This document shows positions 1 through 8,723 of a stretch of 64,000 nt of DNA, one piece after another. A program made the position numbers and the translations under genes. The notes below the pieces were generated by a model that saw nothing but the letters and a program-made list of their open reading frames with translations, did not search any database and had not been told where the DNA came from. This DNA comes from Streptomyces filipinensis. GTDB taxonomy: Bacteria > Actinomycetota > Actinomycetes > Streptomycetales > Streptomycetaceae. The DNA lies in the NCBI RefSeq assembly GCF_014649495.1, contig NZ_BMTD01000002.1, positions 434,001-498,000 of the forward strand. The letters run 5' to 3'. Positions within the stretch are counted from its first letter, which is position 1, and each line of letters opens with the position of its first letter.

Positions 1-1
1 G

Positions 2-436
2 CTCGCGGACTGCCGGGAGCGGCTGGCGGGGCTGCTCGCCGGGCGCGGGATGCCGTACGCGGGCTTCTCCGCCGGTGCCGCCGTGGCCGCGCGGCGGGCG
101 GTGGTCGGCGGGTGGCTGGCGGACGGGGTGCCGGTGTGCCCGGAGGAGACCGGGGAGGATCTGGCGGAGGTCGAGGTACGGGCGGGGCTCGGACTGGTGC
201 CGTTCGCGGTGGACGTCCACGCGGCGCAGTGGGGGACGCTGGCGCGGCTGGTCGGGGCCGTCGCGCGCGGGCAGGTGCCGTACGGGGTCGCCGTGGACGA
301 GAACACGCTGGTCACCGTGGAGGGCGGGGAGGCCCGGGTGGCGGGCCGGGGGCGCGTCCATGTCGTACGGCCGGACGACGGCGGGGGTGTGCTCGTGCGG
401 GCCTGCCGGGCTGGGGAGTGGTTCGCCGTGGAGTAG
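2..436 (+). CDS. Peptidase S51 / cyanophycinase-like protein, C-terminal part
   Basis: The frame is open from the window edge and ends with TAG at 434-436, so only the last 144 residues are present and the start lies outside. Near residue 20 is GFSAGAA, matching the nucleophile elbow (Y/F-x-G-x-SAGA) of peptidase S51, the dipeptidase E/cyanophycinase fold, where the serine is the nucleophile. The remainder (LGLVPFAVDVHAAQWG and a valine-rich C-terminus with a VDENT segment) fits the C-terminal half of this class I amidotransferase-like fold. The substrate cannot be told from this fragment. It converges on the alcohol dehydrogenase gene downstream. Confidence is good for the fold and low for the function. 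Confidence 0.7.
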   Translation, partial: LADCRERLAGLLAGRGMPYAGFSAGAAVAARRAVVGGWLADGVPVCPEETGEDLAEVEVRAGLGLVPFAVDVHAAQWGTLARLVGAVARGQVPYGVAVDENTLVTVEGGEARVAGRGRVHVVRPDDGGGVLVRACRAGEWFAVE

Positions 437-618
437 GGGGCGGGGCGCCGGGGGAGTCCGCCACGCCGGTGGACGGCGTCGCGCTGACCGCGCCCCGGCC
501 GGCCCGCCGTCTCACCCGCACCCCGCACGCGCACCCTGCTGCCGCCGCTGGAGACACCGGTCGGCGGGCCCTGTCGGCTGTGGCTGCCGGGCCGTCGGCG
601 CACGCCCGCCTGAGGGCG

Positions 619-1665
619 TCAGATCGTGGCCGTGTCGATCACGAAGCGGTAGCGGACGTCGCTGTTCACGACCCGCTCGTACGCCTCGTTGATCTGGTCG
701 GCGCGGATCAGTTCGATCTCGGCGCCCAGGTTGTGCTCGGCGCAGAAGTCGAGCATCTCCTGGGTCTCCGGGATGCCGCCGATGCCGGAGCTGCTGATGC
801 TGCGGCGGTGGCCGAACACCGAGGAGAGCAGGATGTTCACCGGCTCCTCGGGGATGCCGACGTTCACCAGCGCACCGTCGGTGCGCAGCAGGGACAGGTA
901 GGCGTCGAAGTCCAGCGGCGCAGAGACCGTGTTGAGGATGATGTCGAAGGTGCCCTTGAGGTCCTCGAAGGTCTTCGGGTCGCTGGTGGCGTGGTAGTGC
1001 GTGGCGCCCAGCTTCAGACCGTCGTCCTTCTTGCGCAGGGACTGGGAGAGGACCGTGACCTCCGCGCCGAGGGCGGCGGCGATCTTCACTCCCATGTGCC
1101 CGAGGCCGCCCAGGCCGACGACCGCGACCCTCTTGCCCGGGCCGGCGTTCCAGTGCCTGAGGGGCGAGTAGGTGGTGATGCCGGCACACAGCAGCGGGGC
1201 GGCCACGTCGAGGGCGAGGCCGTCGGGGATGCGGACGACGTAGTTCTCGTCGACGACGATCTTGTGCGAGTAGCCGCCGTAGGTGGGCTGCCCGTCCTTG
1301 CCGACGGAGTTGTACGTCCAGGTCGGGCCGCCTCCGGTGCAGTACTGCTGCAGACCGGCCCTGCAGTTGTCGCACTCCCGGCAGGAGTCGACCATGCAGC
1401 CGACGCCCACGCGGTCGCCGACGGCGTACTTCGTGACACCCGGGCCGACCTCGGAGACGACGCCCGCGATCTCGTGACCGGGCACCATCGGGAAGATCGC
1501 GGTGCCCCAGCCCTCCCGCGCCTGGTGGATGTCGGAGTGGCAGATACCGGCGAACTCGATGTCGATGAGGACGTCGAACTCGCCGACCGCGCGCCGCTCG
1601 ATCGTGGTCCGCTCCAGCGGGGCCTTCGCGGCAGGCGCGGCGTAAGCAGCAACAGTGGTGGTCAT
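619..1665 (-). CDS. Zinc-dependent NAD(P) alcohol dehydrogenase
   Basis: A 348-residue medium-chain dehydrogenase/reductase of the cinnamyl alcohol dehydrogenase (YahK/AdhC-like) type, expected to reduce aldehydes to alcohols in the cytoplasm. Visible marks are the catalytic zinc ligands in GICHSD, GHE and LLCAG, the structural zinc lobe with four cysteines (CRECDNC plus a later C), and the nucleotide-binding GLGGLGHMG. An upstream ATG is possible, but the ATG at 1665 is preferred because AGGAGAA stands about 7 nt before it. It is transcribed divergently from an HTH regulator gene, a pairing usually meaning that the regulator controls the dehydrogenase. Confidence 0.9.
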   Translation of the reverse strand: MTTTVAAYAAPAAKAPLERTTIERRAVGEFDVLIDIEFAGICHSDIHQAREGWGTAIFPMVPGHEIAGVVSEVGPGVTKYAVGDRVGVGCMVDSCRECDNCRAGLQQYCTGGGPTWTYNSVGKDGQPTYGGYSHKIVVDENYVVRIPDGLALDVAAPLLCAGITTYSPLRHWNAGPGKRVAVVGLGGLGHMGVKIAAALGAEVTVLSQSLRKKDDGLKLGATHYHATSDPKTFEDLKGTFDIILNTVSAPLDFDAYLSLLRTDGALVNVGIPEEPVNILLSSVFGHRRSISSSGIGGIPETQEMLDFCAEHNLGAEIELIRADQINEAYERVVNSDVRYRFVIDTATI

Positions 1666-1763
1666 GCCGGGTTCTCCTAGCGATGTCATCGTGCCCGGCT
1701 GCCTTTCCGCCGGGCACGCAACCACTCTCTCTCACGCTACGGCGCCCACCCAGACCACGCCTC

Positions 1764-1815
1764 TGCGTACGTCTGCCGTGCCTACCACTGGCGGGGTCAG
1801 GTTCCTGTGCGTACG
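1764..1815. promoter_or_regulatory. Candidate operator pair between adh and its regulator
   Basis: The octamer TGCGTACG occurs at 1764-1771 and again at 1808-1815 in the divergent intergenic region. The starts are 44 bp apart, close to four helical turns. CGTACG is self-complementary. This spacing suits a dimeric regulator gripping one face of the DNA, but the octamer is common in GC-rich genomes and the site is only a guess. Confidence 0.25.
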
Positions 1816-1833
1816 ACCGTGAATACTGGACGT

Positions 1834-2727
1834 ATGGAGAACCACCCGCTGCCCGCCTCCCCGCCGCTGGACCGGCGGGCCGAGCTGAGCGAGTTCCTGC
1901 GCAGTCGGCGGGCCCGCCTGAAGCCGGAGGACGTCGGGCTGCCCGATTTCGGCCGGCACCGGCGCGTGCCGGGGCTGCGCCGCGAGGAGCTCGCGCAGCT
2001 GGCCGGGGTCTCGGTGGCGTACTACACCCGCCTCGAACAGGGCAACGGGCGGAACGTCTCGGCGGAGGTCCTCGACTCGATCGCCCGGGCGCTGAGGCTG
2101 TCGGACGCCGAGCACGCGCACCTGACGCATCTGGCGAAACCGAAGTCGCACAAGAAGAAGCCGTCGGCGCGCCAGCAGCAGGTCCGCTCCTCGCTGCGCC
2201 AGCTGCTGGACACGATGGACGGCGTGCCGGCCTACGTCGTGGGGCGCCGCTCGGAGATCCTCGCCTGGAACCGGATGGCGGCGGCGCTCTTCGGGGACTG
2301 GGCGGAGCTGCCGGCGGCCGAGCGCAACTGGGCCCGGCTGGTGTTCCTGCGCCCGGACTACCGCGACCTGTTCGTCGACTGGGAGCAGAAGGCGATCGAC
2401 ATCGTGTGCGCCCTGCGCATGGACGCGGGCTGCTACCCCGACGACCCGCGGCTGTCGGCGCTCGTCGGTGAACTCTCCGTCAAGAGCGAGGAGTTCCGCC
2501 GGCTGTGGGCGACCCACGACGTCAAGGAGAAGAGCCACGGCGTCAAGCGCCTGCACCATCCGCTGGTGGGCGACCTGTCCCTGAACTTCGAGTCGTTCCG
2601 CCTGACGGACGACACGGACCAGTCCCTGCTGACCTACCACGCCGAACCGGGCTCCCCGTCCGCCGACTCCCTGCGGCTGCTGGCCAGCTGGGGCACGGAC
2701 GCGGCCCACACGGTGCCGTCGGCCTAG
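1834..2727 (+). CDS. HTH transcriptional regulator, XRE/MmyB-like
   Basis: A 297-residue regulator. Residues about 20-85 form an XRE-type helix-turn-helix (RVPGLRREELAQLAGVS, then YYTRLEQG). From about residue 110 comes the MmyB-like ligand-binding domain (PAYVVGRRSEILAWN, later ADSLRLLASWG), which in this family resembles a PAS fold and may bind a fatty acid-like ligand. The ATG at 1834 was chosen because family members begin shortly before the LxxFLRxRR segment. No clear Shine-Dalgarno precedes it. Members of this family often sit divergent from an oxidoreductase gene, as here, and likely regulate it. Confidence 0.88.
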   Translation: MENHPLPASPPLDRRAELSEFLRSRRARLKPEDVGLPDFGRHRRVPGLRREELAQLAGVSVAYYTRLEQGNGRNVSAEVLDSIARALRLSDAEHAHLTHLAKPKSHKKKPSARQQQVRSSLRQLLDTMDGVPAYVVGRRSEILAWNRMAAALFGDWAELPAAERNWARLVFLRPDYRDLFVDWEQKAIDIVCALRMDAGCYPDDPRLSALVGELSVKSEEFRRLWATHDVKEKSHGVKRLHHPLVGDLSLNFESFRLTDDTDQSLLTYHAEPGSPSADSLRLLASWGTDAAHTVPSA

Positions 2728-2745
2728 CGTCCCGCCTCCGTACGC

Positions 2746-2782
2746 GAGGGGCACCCGGAGTCCATGACTCCGGGTGCCCCTC
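2746..2782. terminator. Bidirectional hairpin terminator
   Basis: A perfect 16-bp stem (2746-2761 with 2767-2782) and a 5-nt loop, lying between the converging regulator and subtilase genes. There is no long T-run, as is usual for Streptomyces. Confidence 0.85.
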
Positions 2783-2802
2783 ACCTCAGGGAGCGCTGCG
2801 GC

Positions 2803-5800
2803 TCACTTGCCGAAGTACGCGTCGTAGATCGTGAGCTGCGACGTGTTGCCCTTCCTGTCGGTGATCTCGGAGCGGAGGGAGAGGGACTTGCCCTTCGCCG
2901 GGTTCTCGACGGTGATCCTGCCGTCACGGACGTCGACCTTCGTGAAGGTCCTGCCGTCGTAGGAGACGTACACGGCGAGGGACTTCAGGTTGCCGCCCGC
3001 CGCCGCGCCCTCCACGCCGACCGGGAAGGTCACGGCCTCGCCGGCCGTGACCCGGCTGTCCAGGCCGGTCGCGATGCCGTAGTGCGGGACGGAGGCGGGG
3101 AGCTGGACGGCGGTGCCGGAGGCCCTCCTGGAGCGGAAGGTCCAGGTCGCGTCGATCCGCGAGGAGGCCCGGGCGACCTTCGCCGAGCGCCGGACCGAGG
3201 TGGTCAGCTTGTACGCGGCGTCCCCGGCCGGAACCTTGAAGGGCGTGTCGCCGAACAGCGGGTCGCCGGTGGAGCCGATCTTGGTGCCGTCGCGGTACAG
3301 GGTCGTGTGCACCGAGGTGAAGGCCGAGGACCCGGCGTGCCTCGCGGAGTCGGCGAACAGCGGCAGCGCGCCGTAGATCTCGTTGCCGCTGCGGTAGAGG
3401 CCGAAGTCCTTGTCGACGTGCGGGCCGAACACCGCGGTGGCCACCTTCTTCGTGTAGCTGCGGCCGGCCTTGAAGGAGGACTGGCCGAGCGAGTACGCCG
3501 CGTCCGGCAGCGGGAAGCCGTCCTGGTCGACCCCGCCGTACTGGGTGAACTGCAGGTCCCACAGGACCCCGCCGCCGGCCGACAGGTGCAGGGTGCGGGT
3601 GCCGGGCAGCCGCTGCGGCAGGTCGATGGACGAGGCACCCAGGCTGCCGGGCAGCCAGCCGGTCGCGCTGAGCGATCCGGTCTTGCCGCGCGCGGAGGCG
3701 CCGAGCCCGGCCTTGACGGTGGCCAGCTCGCTCGCCCTGTAGTGACGGGTGTAACCGGTGGCCAGCCGGGTGACCGGGCCGCCGCTGGTGACGTCGTACT
3801 GCTCGCTCGTCCCCTTGGTCCAGTGGCCGTCCCACTGCTGGAACAGCTGTCCGGCGGGGAGCTTCGGGCCCAGGTGGGCGGTGCGGAAGTTCTGGTACGT
3901 GTCCAGGAACCAGCTGTAGCCGTACTCGTCGTCGCCGACCGTGAGGGTGTATCCCGGCGAGGCGAACCGCGACGTCGCGCCCGGGGCCGGGACGGTGACG
4001 TCCACCGGCTTGGCCTCCCGCGCGTCGATCGTGAGGGTCTGCTTCCCGGCGACGGTCAGCTTCGGCCGGACGATCCAGTCGGTGCCGTGGGTGCCGTCCC
4101 GGTCCCCGAGGACGGAGGAGTTGAGCAGGTACGTGCCCTTGGGGGCGCGCACCTTCACCGTGCCGGACGGGTCGTACGGGTTCAGCTCCGTGCCGTGCGC
4201 GAGGCCGCCCACGCCGCTGAGGTCGGCGTTGTAGTACGTGGCCGGCTTGCCGTCACGGCCGATGAACTTCAGCGTGACGTCGTACGACTCCACCTCGCGC
4301 TGCACCGCGGCGGCCGTGCGGACCGTCTGGCCGGCGCCGGCCGCGGTCACGTACGCGGAGTAGGCGCCGTCGAGGGTGCCGCCCAGCCTGGTGTCGACGG
4401 TGAGGCCGACGGCGGCCCTGCCGTGCGCCGGGACCGTCACCTTCGTCGCGCCGAGCGTGAAGAAGCCCGACGGGGCGGCGTGCCCCTCGGGGTCGGCGGC
4501 GGTGCTGCTCAGGGTGAGCGTGACGGCCTTGTCGCCGAGGTTGCGGTACGTCACCCGACGGGTGACCGGCTTGTCGTCGGTGTGCGGCCACTGCTGCAGA
4601 CCGAAGTTCACCGAGACCGGGTCGGCGATGACGGTCTGCCGGTAGGCCTTGTCGACCGCGATACGGCCCGCGCCCTGCTGGAACGGCGTGTAGGCGCCGC
4701 CCCTGGCGGAGCCGGTCAGCGCGCCCTTCAGCTCGGCGTAGCCCCAGTCGGGGTGCTCCTGCTTGAGGATCGCGGCGGCGCCCGCGACGTGCGGGGTGGC
4801 CATCGAGGTGCCGGAGAGGGTCAGGTAGCCCTCGGGCTTCTCGCCGACCTCCTTGTCGATGACGCTGCCCTTGGCCGCCGCGGCGGTGATGTCCACGCCG
4901 GGCGCGGTGACGTCCGGCTTGATGGCACCGTCGCCGATGCGCGGGCCGGTGGAGGAGAAGTCGGCGAGCTTGTCCTTCTTGTCGACGGCGCCGACGGTGA
5001 GCGCGGCGTCCGCGCTGCCCGGCGAACCGATCGACCGCGGCCCGTCGTTGCCCGCGGCGATCGCGAACAGGACGCCCTTGGTGGCGGAGAGCTTGTCGAC
5101 CTCGGCCTCCAGGGGGTCGGTCCCGGGGCTGTCAGGGCCGCCGAGGCTGAGGTTGACCACGGAGGCGCCCTGCGCGGCGGCCCACTCCATGCCGGCGAGG
5201 ATGCCGGAGTCGTCACCGGAGCCGGTGTCGTCCAGGACCTTGCCGTTCAGGATCTTGGCGTCCGGGGCGACCCCCTTGTACGTGCCGCCCGACCCGGCGC
5301 CGGTGCCCGCCACGATGGAGGCGACGTGCGTGCCGTGCCCGAAGTGGTCGGCGGCGTCGGCCGCGGCGGTGAAGTTCCGGGACGCGGTCACCTGGTTCCT
5401 GAGGTCCGGGTGGCTGGTGTCCACACCGGTGTCCAGGACGGCGACCTTCACACCCTTGCCGGTGTAGCCGGCCTTCCACGCGACGGGGGCGCCGATCTGC
5501 GGCACGGACTTGTCGAGCGAGGCCCTGCGGACGCCGTCGAGCCAGACGTGCGCGATGCCGGAGGCGGCCCGGTCGCCGCGGGTGACGGCGTGCCACAGCC
5601 CGGCGGCGTCCGCGACCGGCGTCTGCACGGCGTCGGCGTCGAGGGCGGACAGGCTGCGGCGCAGGTGGCCCGCGTCCCGGACGGCCGCCTTGGCCGCCGC
5701 GGCGGGACCGCGGTAGCCGACGATGACCTTCAGGCCGTCCTTCTGGGCCCTGCGGGTGGCGGCCTTGTCCAGCTCGGTGACGTCGAACAGGCGCTGGTCC

Positions 5801-6114
5801 AGCGTGCCGGAGGCCACCAGGCGGGCCGCGTCGGCCGGGACGACCAGGGTGTGGCCCTTGGTCCTGCGGACCTGGAAGGGTATGTGCTCGCGGCCCTTGG
5901 CCCGCTGCAGGCCGACGATCCGGCCCTTGGCGTCCAGGGCGACACGGTCACCGGTGATGAGGGTGACGTGGGTCCTTGCGGTGAGCGCGGAGACGGCGGT
6001 CGGGGTGCGCTCCGCGGGCCTCGCCGACGCCGGGCTGGTCATACCCGCGGCGAGGGCGACGGCTGCGGCCGTGGCGACACCGGCCGCAGCAGCTCTTTTC
6101 ACTTGTCTGCGCAA
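2803..6114 (-). CDS. Secreted S8 family serine peptidase (subtilase)
   Basis: An exported 1103-residue protease. A signal peptide (positive start, hydrophobic run, cleavage near ASA-RP at about residue 32) is followed by a propeptide region to about 200. The catalytic domain shows Asp228 (AVLDTGVDTSHPDL), His260 (GHGTHVAS) and Ser437 (GTSMATPHVAG). About 600 residues of beta-rich C-terminal region follow, as in large streptomycete subtilases. A TTG at 6114 is the likely start: it has GGGGGAG a few nt upstream, whereas the next GTG (codon 5) is too far from it. It stands alone between two terminators. The substrate is unknown. Confidence 0.93.
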   Translation of the reverse strand: MRRQVKRAAAAGVATAAAVALAAGMTSPASARPAERTPTAVSALTARTHVTLITGDRVALDAKGRIVGLQRAKGREHIPFQVRRTKGHTLVVPADAARLVASGTLDQRLFDVTELDKAATRRAQKDGLKVIVGYRGPAAAAKAAVRDAGHLRRSLSALDADAVQTPVADAAGLWHAVTRGDRAASGIAHVWLDGVRRASLDKSVPQIGAPVAWKAGYTGKGVKVAVLDTGVDTSHPDLRNQVTASRNFTAAADAADHFGHGTHVASIVAGTGAGSGGTYKGVAPDAKILNGKVLDDTGSGDDSGILAGMEWAAAQGASVVNLSLGGPDSPGTDPLEAEVDKLSATKGVLFAIAAGNDGPRSIGSPGSADAALTVGAVDKKDKLADFSSTGPRIGDGAIKPDVTAPGVDITAAAAKGSVIDKEVGEKPEGYLTLSGTSMATPHVAGAAAILKQEHPDWGYAELKGALTGSARGGAYTPFQQGAGRIAVDKAYRQTVIADPVSVNFGLQQWPHTDDKPVTRRVTYRNLGDKAVTLTLSSTAADPEGHAAPSGFFTLGATKVTVPAHGRAAVGLTVDTRLGGTLDGAYSAYVTAAGAGQTVRTAAAVQREVESYDVTLKFIGRDGKPATYYNADLSGVGGLAHGTELNPYDPSGTVKVRAPKGTYLLNSSVLGDRDGTHGTDWIVRPKLTVAGKQTLTIDAREAKPVDVTVPAPGATSRFASPGYTLTVGDDEYGYSWFLDTYQNFRTAHLGPKLPAGQLFQQWDGHWTKGTSEQYDVTSGGPVTRLATGYTRHYRASELATVKAGLGASARGKTGSLSATGWLPGSLGASSIDLPQRLPGTRTLHLSAGGGVLWDLQFTQYGGVDQDGFPLPDAAYSLGQSSFKAGRSYTKKVATAVFGPHVDKDFGLYRSGNEIYGALPLFADSARHAGSSAFTSVHTTLYRDGTKIGSTGDPLFGDTPFKVPAGDAAYKLTTSVRRSAKVARASSRIDATWTFRSRRASGTAVQLPASVPHYGIATGLDSRVTAGEAVTFPVGVEGAAAGGNLKSLAVYVSYDGRTFTKVDVRDGRITVENPAKGKSLSLRSEITDRKGNTSQLTIYDAYFGK

Positions 6115-6384
6115 GTTCTCCCCCTGGAGACGGAGTACCGGGCGAATTCCCCGTTCGCCCGGCCGGGGGTGGCGCCGTACATCCGCACGCCATCCCGGGC
6201 CACGCAGTATGCCGGGGGGTGATCAGACGGCTCAACCCCACGAAGTTCCGTGTCAGCGAGGGGCGTTGGGAGCGGTCGGGCGCCGGCGTTCGCCTTCACC
6301 GCGATCCGTCCCGCGCGGATGGTGGCCAGCCTCGGGGCCTTGTTCGCGCTCGCGGAGTCGTGGGTGACCATGCCCGGAAACGAC
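6115..6384. other. Intergenic stretch upstream of the subtilase gene
   Basis: Part of a 316-bp gap between the subtilase start and the transpeptidase stop. It must hold the subtilase promoter. The part next to the gene (6115-6225) has lower GC than its surroundings, but no convincing -35/-10 pair stands out. Open frames exist on both strands but resemble nothing known and have no good ribosome site, so no gene is called. Confidence 0.4.
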
Positions 6385-6412
6385 GGTGCCGCCCCCCGAG
6401 GGGGGCGGCACC
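6385..6412 (-). terminator. Terminator of the L,D-transpeptidase gene
   Basis: A very GC-rich inverted repeat (6385-6397 with 6400-6412) lies 19 bp beyond the stop codon of the transpeptidase gene. Confidence 0.8.
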
Positions 6413-6430
6413 GGAGGGACCGAGGGGGCG

Positions 6431-7678
6431 TCAGACGGCCGAGCCGGCCTTCCACTGGGCCCAGCTCATGTTCCAGCCGTTGAGGCCGTTGTCGGGGGAG
6501 ACCGTCTTGTCGCCGGTGTTCTGGACGACGACCACGTCACCGATCAACGAGTGGCTGTAGAACCAGGCGGCCGGCGTGTTCGGGTCGTCCGCGCCCTTCT
6601 TGTCCTGCAGGCCGACGCAGCCGTGGCTGGTGTTGACGCCGCCGAAGACGGACGGGGCGCCCCAGTAGTTGCCGTGGATGAAGGTGCCGGAGTTGGTCAG
6701 GCGCATGGCGTGCGGCACGTCCTTGATGTCGTACTCGCCCTTGCCGTCGCCGTCCTTGAAGCCGACCGTCGCGCCGTTCATGCGGGTCTGCTTGAACTTC
6801 TCCGAGATCACCATCTGGCCCTGGTAGGTGGTGTGCTCGGGGGCGCCGGCGGAGATCGGGATGGTCTTGACGACCTTGCCGTCCTGCGTGACCTTCATCT
6901 GCTTGGTCTTCGCGTCGACGTAGGAGACCTGGTTGCGGCCGATGTGGAAGGTGACCGTCTTCTGCTGGATGCCGGTGACGCCGGGCGCGCCCTGGACACC
7001 GTCGAGCGCGAGCTTCAGGGTGACGGTGGAACCCGCCTTCCAGTACTGGTCCGGGCGGCAGTCCATGCGGTTGGCGCTGAACCAGTGGCAGGCGACCTCC
7101 TGGCCGCTGCTGGAGGTGACCGTGACACCCTTCTGCACGGCCGCCTTGTTGGTGATGGCCTTGTCGAAGTTGAGCGAGACCGGCATGCCGACGCCGACGG
7201 TCGCGCCGTCGTCCGGGGTGAAGGTGCCGATGAAGCTGTTGGCCGGGGAGACGGTGGTGAAGGACGCGTTCTCGTTGGCTATGCGGCCCTCGGAGTCCTT
7301 GGCCTGCGCGGCGACCTTGTAGGTGGTGGAGCGCTGCAGTTGGACGGTCGGCTTCCAGCTCTTCCGGTCGGCGGAGAGCTGCCCGGCGACGGCCCTGCCG
7401 TCCTGGGTGGTCATCGTGACGCCGGTGAGCGTGCCCTTGGCGACCGTGACGCCGGCCGAGTTGTTGATGGAGGCGTTGTCCGAGCCGTCCCTGGGCGTGA
7501 TGGTGATCTGGGCCACGGACGACTTCTTGGCCGCCGCCTCGTCGGCCTTCGCCTGTGAGCTGCTTCCCTTGTCGGACGCCTTGGCGTTGCCGCCGCCGGA
7601 ACAGCCCGTGAGTGCCAGCACACTACCGAGCAGTGCGGACGCGACCATCAGGCCCCTGCTCCGCTTACTGTCCGTCAT
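6431..7678 (-). CDS. L,D-transpeptidase lipoprotein (Ig-like + YkuD)
   Basis: A 415-residue envelope lipoprotein that should form 3-3 (L,D) crosslinks in peptidoglycan on the outer face of the membrane. The signal peptide ends in lipobox LTGC (Cys26). Two Ig-like domains follow (one with DGAxVGVGMPVSLNFDKAI), as in mycobacterial Ldt proteins. The YkuD catalytic domain ends with HGNYWG and the active-site motif SHGCVGL, holding the nucleophilic cysteine. The ATG at 7678 has GGAG 9 nt upstream and gives a correct lipoprotein signal; longer versions would bury it. It is monocistronic with its own terminator. Confidence 0.93.
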   Translation of the reverse strand: MTDSKRSRGLMVASALLGSVLALTGCSGGGNAKASDKGSSSQAKADEAAAKKSSVAQITITPRDGSDNASINNSAGVTVAKGTLTGVTMTTQDGRAVAGQLSADRKSWKPTVQLQRSTTYKVAAQAKDSEGRIANENASFTTVSPANSFIGTFTPDDGATVGVGMPVSLNFDKAITNKAAVQKGVTVTSSSGQEVACHWFSANRMDCRPDQYWKAGSTVTLKLALDGVQGAPGVTGIQQKTVTFHIGRNQVSYVDAKTKQMKVTQDGKVVKTIPISAGAPEHTTYQGQMVISEKFKQTRMNGATVGFKDGDGKGEYDIKDVPHAMRLTNSGTFIHGNYWGAPSVFGGVNTSHGCVGLQDKKGADDPNTPAAWFYSHSLIGDVVVVQNTGDKTVSPDNGLNGWNMSWAQWKAGSAV

Positions 7679-7860
7679 CACACGCTTCTCCATCGTTGCC
7701 GAAATCGTGAAACCCCCGAGGCCCCCGTTGCGAACCATCCAGGCTACGGGCGATCCATCCCTTTTCACATGGTTCGCATGTGTTAGGCGCACCACGCCGG
7801 CCACGGTGCCCCGAGGCGGGTGGTGCGGAAGTCATCGGTGCGCCCCCCGGGACGACGAAA

Positions 7861-7886
7861 CCCCGGACGGCGGTTGCCGTCCGGGG
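7861..7886 (-). terminator. Hairpin terminator
   Basis: A perfect 10-bp stem (7861-7870 with 7877-7886) with a 6-nt loop, 20 bp downstream of the stop of the small acidic protein gene. It is followed on that strand by TTTCG. Confidence 0.75.
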
Positions 7887-7906
7887 CCATGGGTGCCCCG
7901 GGACGC

Positions 7907-8251
7907 TCAGCCGATGCCGTCCTCTTCCTCGTCGTCCTCCCCATCATCCTCGTCGAGGTCCCAGTCGGGCGAGTCCGGGTCGTAGTCGATCCGCTCGCTC
8001 GACCAGGAGGCCTGCTGGAGCTCCACCCCGGGCACCTCGCTGACCAGGTCGAACGGGTCCACGAGATACGCAAGGGCCTCGGCGGTGTCTTCCGTCACAG
8101 CCGCCTCGGCCTGCGACCGCTCCGCCTCCGGAAGCTCCGGATCCCGGGCGAGCCGGCGCAGCGCGGCCTTGGTCACCTCGTCCTCGTCCTGCACTTCGAG
8201 GACCAGCTCCACGCGAAGCTGTACAAAACGTGATGTCTCTTCAGCACTCAT
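7907..8251 (-). CDS. Small acidic conserved protein, unknown function
   Basis: A 114-residue cytoplasmic protein with no signal peptide or membrane segment. The first 60 residues look like an alpha/beta mixture (RFVQLRVELVLEVQDEDEVTKAALRRL). The C-terminus is strongly acidic with a long Asp/Glu run (DLDEDDGEDDEEEDGIG). I do not recognise a named domain. The ATG at 8251 was chosen because the frame upstream is not protein-like and because the divergent wall-protein gene starts 110 bp away. The acidic tail could suit a protein-protein or nucleic acid-mimic role, but that is speculation. Confidence 0.75.
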   Translation of the reverse strand: MSAEETSRFVQLRVELVLEVQDEDEVTKAALRRLARDPELPEAERSQAEAAVTEDTAEALAYLVDPFDLVSEVPGVELQQASWSSERIDYDPDSPDWDLDEDDGEDDEEEDGIG

Positions 8252-8360
8252 GGCGGGAGAGTACGACCGAAACCTCCCGTGACTTTCCTGTGACCCGCTA
8301 CTTTCACTAACATCGCCCCCCACGGCCAATTCGCCAGCGTCACAAGGGGATCGATATTCC

Positions 8361-8681
8361 GTGTCATCCGCTCGCCGTCCGCTGCTGACCGCCACCGCTG
8401 CGGGCACCCTGCTGTGCGCGCTGTGGTTCGTCCCGTCCGCGAACGCGTCGCAGGACTCGGCCAAAGCGCATGCGGAAACCTCCACGACCCGTATGACACA
8501 GCAGGCCAGGGCGGTGTCACAGGCGGCAGCGGACAGCGCACGGGACGCGGCGGACGACACCGAACTCGCCGACACCGGAAGCCCGGACACCACACCGTAC
8601 GTCGTGGGCGGCACCCTCTTCCTCGGGGTGGGCGCCGGCTTCGTGCTCTATTCGGTGCGCCGCGAACGCATGGGCTTTTAA
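8361..8681 (+). CDS. Small LAxTG sortase-anchored wall protein
   Basis: A 106-residue protein with an exported design. An N-terminal signal peptide (cut near ANA-SQ, residue 29-30) leads to a short, Ala-rich mature part of about 40 residues. A cell-wall sorting signal follows: LADTG at 69-73, a hydrophobic helix at about 80-98, and a positive tail RRERMGF. LAxTG is the motif used by class E sortases in Streptomyces, the same signal as in long chaplins. The GTG start at 8361 has AAGGGGA upstream. No sortase gene lies in the window. The mature peptide is too short to be an enzyme, and its role is unknown. Confidence 0.8.
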   Translation: MSSARRPLLTATAAGTLLCALWFVPSANASQDSAKAHAETSTTRMTQQARAVSQAAADSARDAADDTELADTGSPDTTPYVVGGTLFLGVGAGFVLYSVRRERMGF

Positions 8682-8723
8682 TTTCCCTTGACGATCCTTT
8701 GACGGGCCACACATAGTTCGCCC

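Noticed and set aside
2764..6222. A 1152-residue open frame opposite the subtilase gene
   Set aside because: It is a shadow frame, Gly/Arg/Val/Asp-rich with no domain; the real gene is on the other strand with signal peptide and catalytic triad.
6250..6455. Open frames on both strands upstream of the subtilase gene
   Set aside because: Composition is not protein-like, the ribosome sites are poor, and the minus-strand frame overlaps the terminator. GC-rich DNA gives many such frames.
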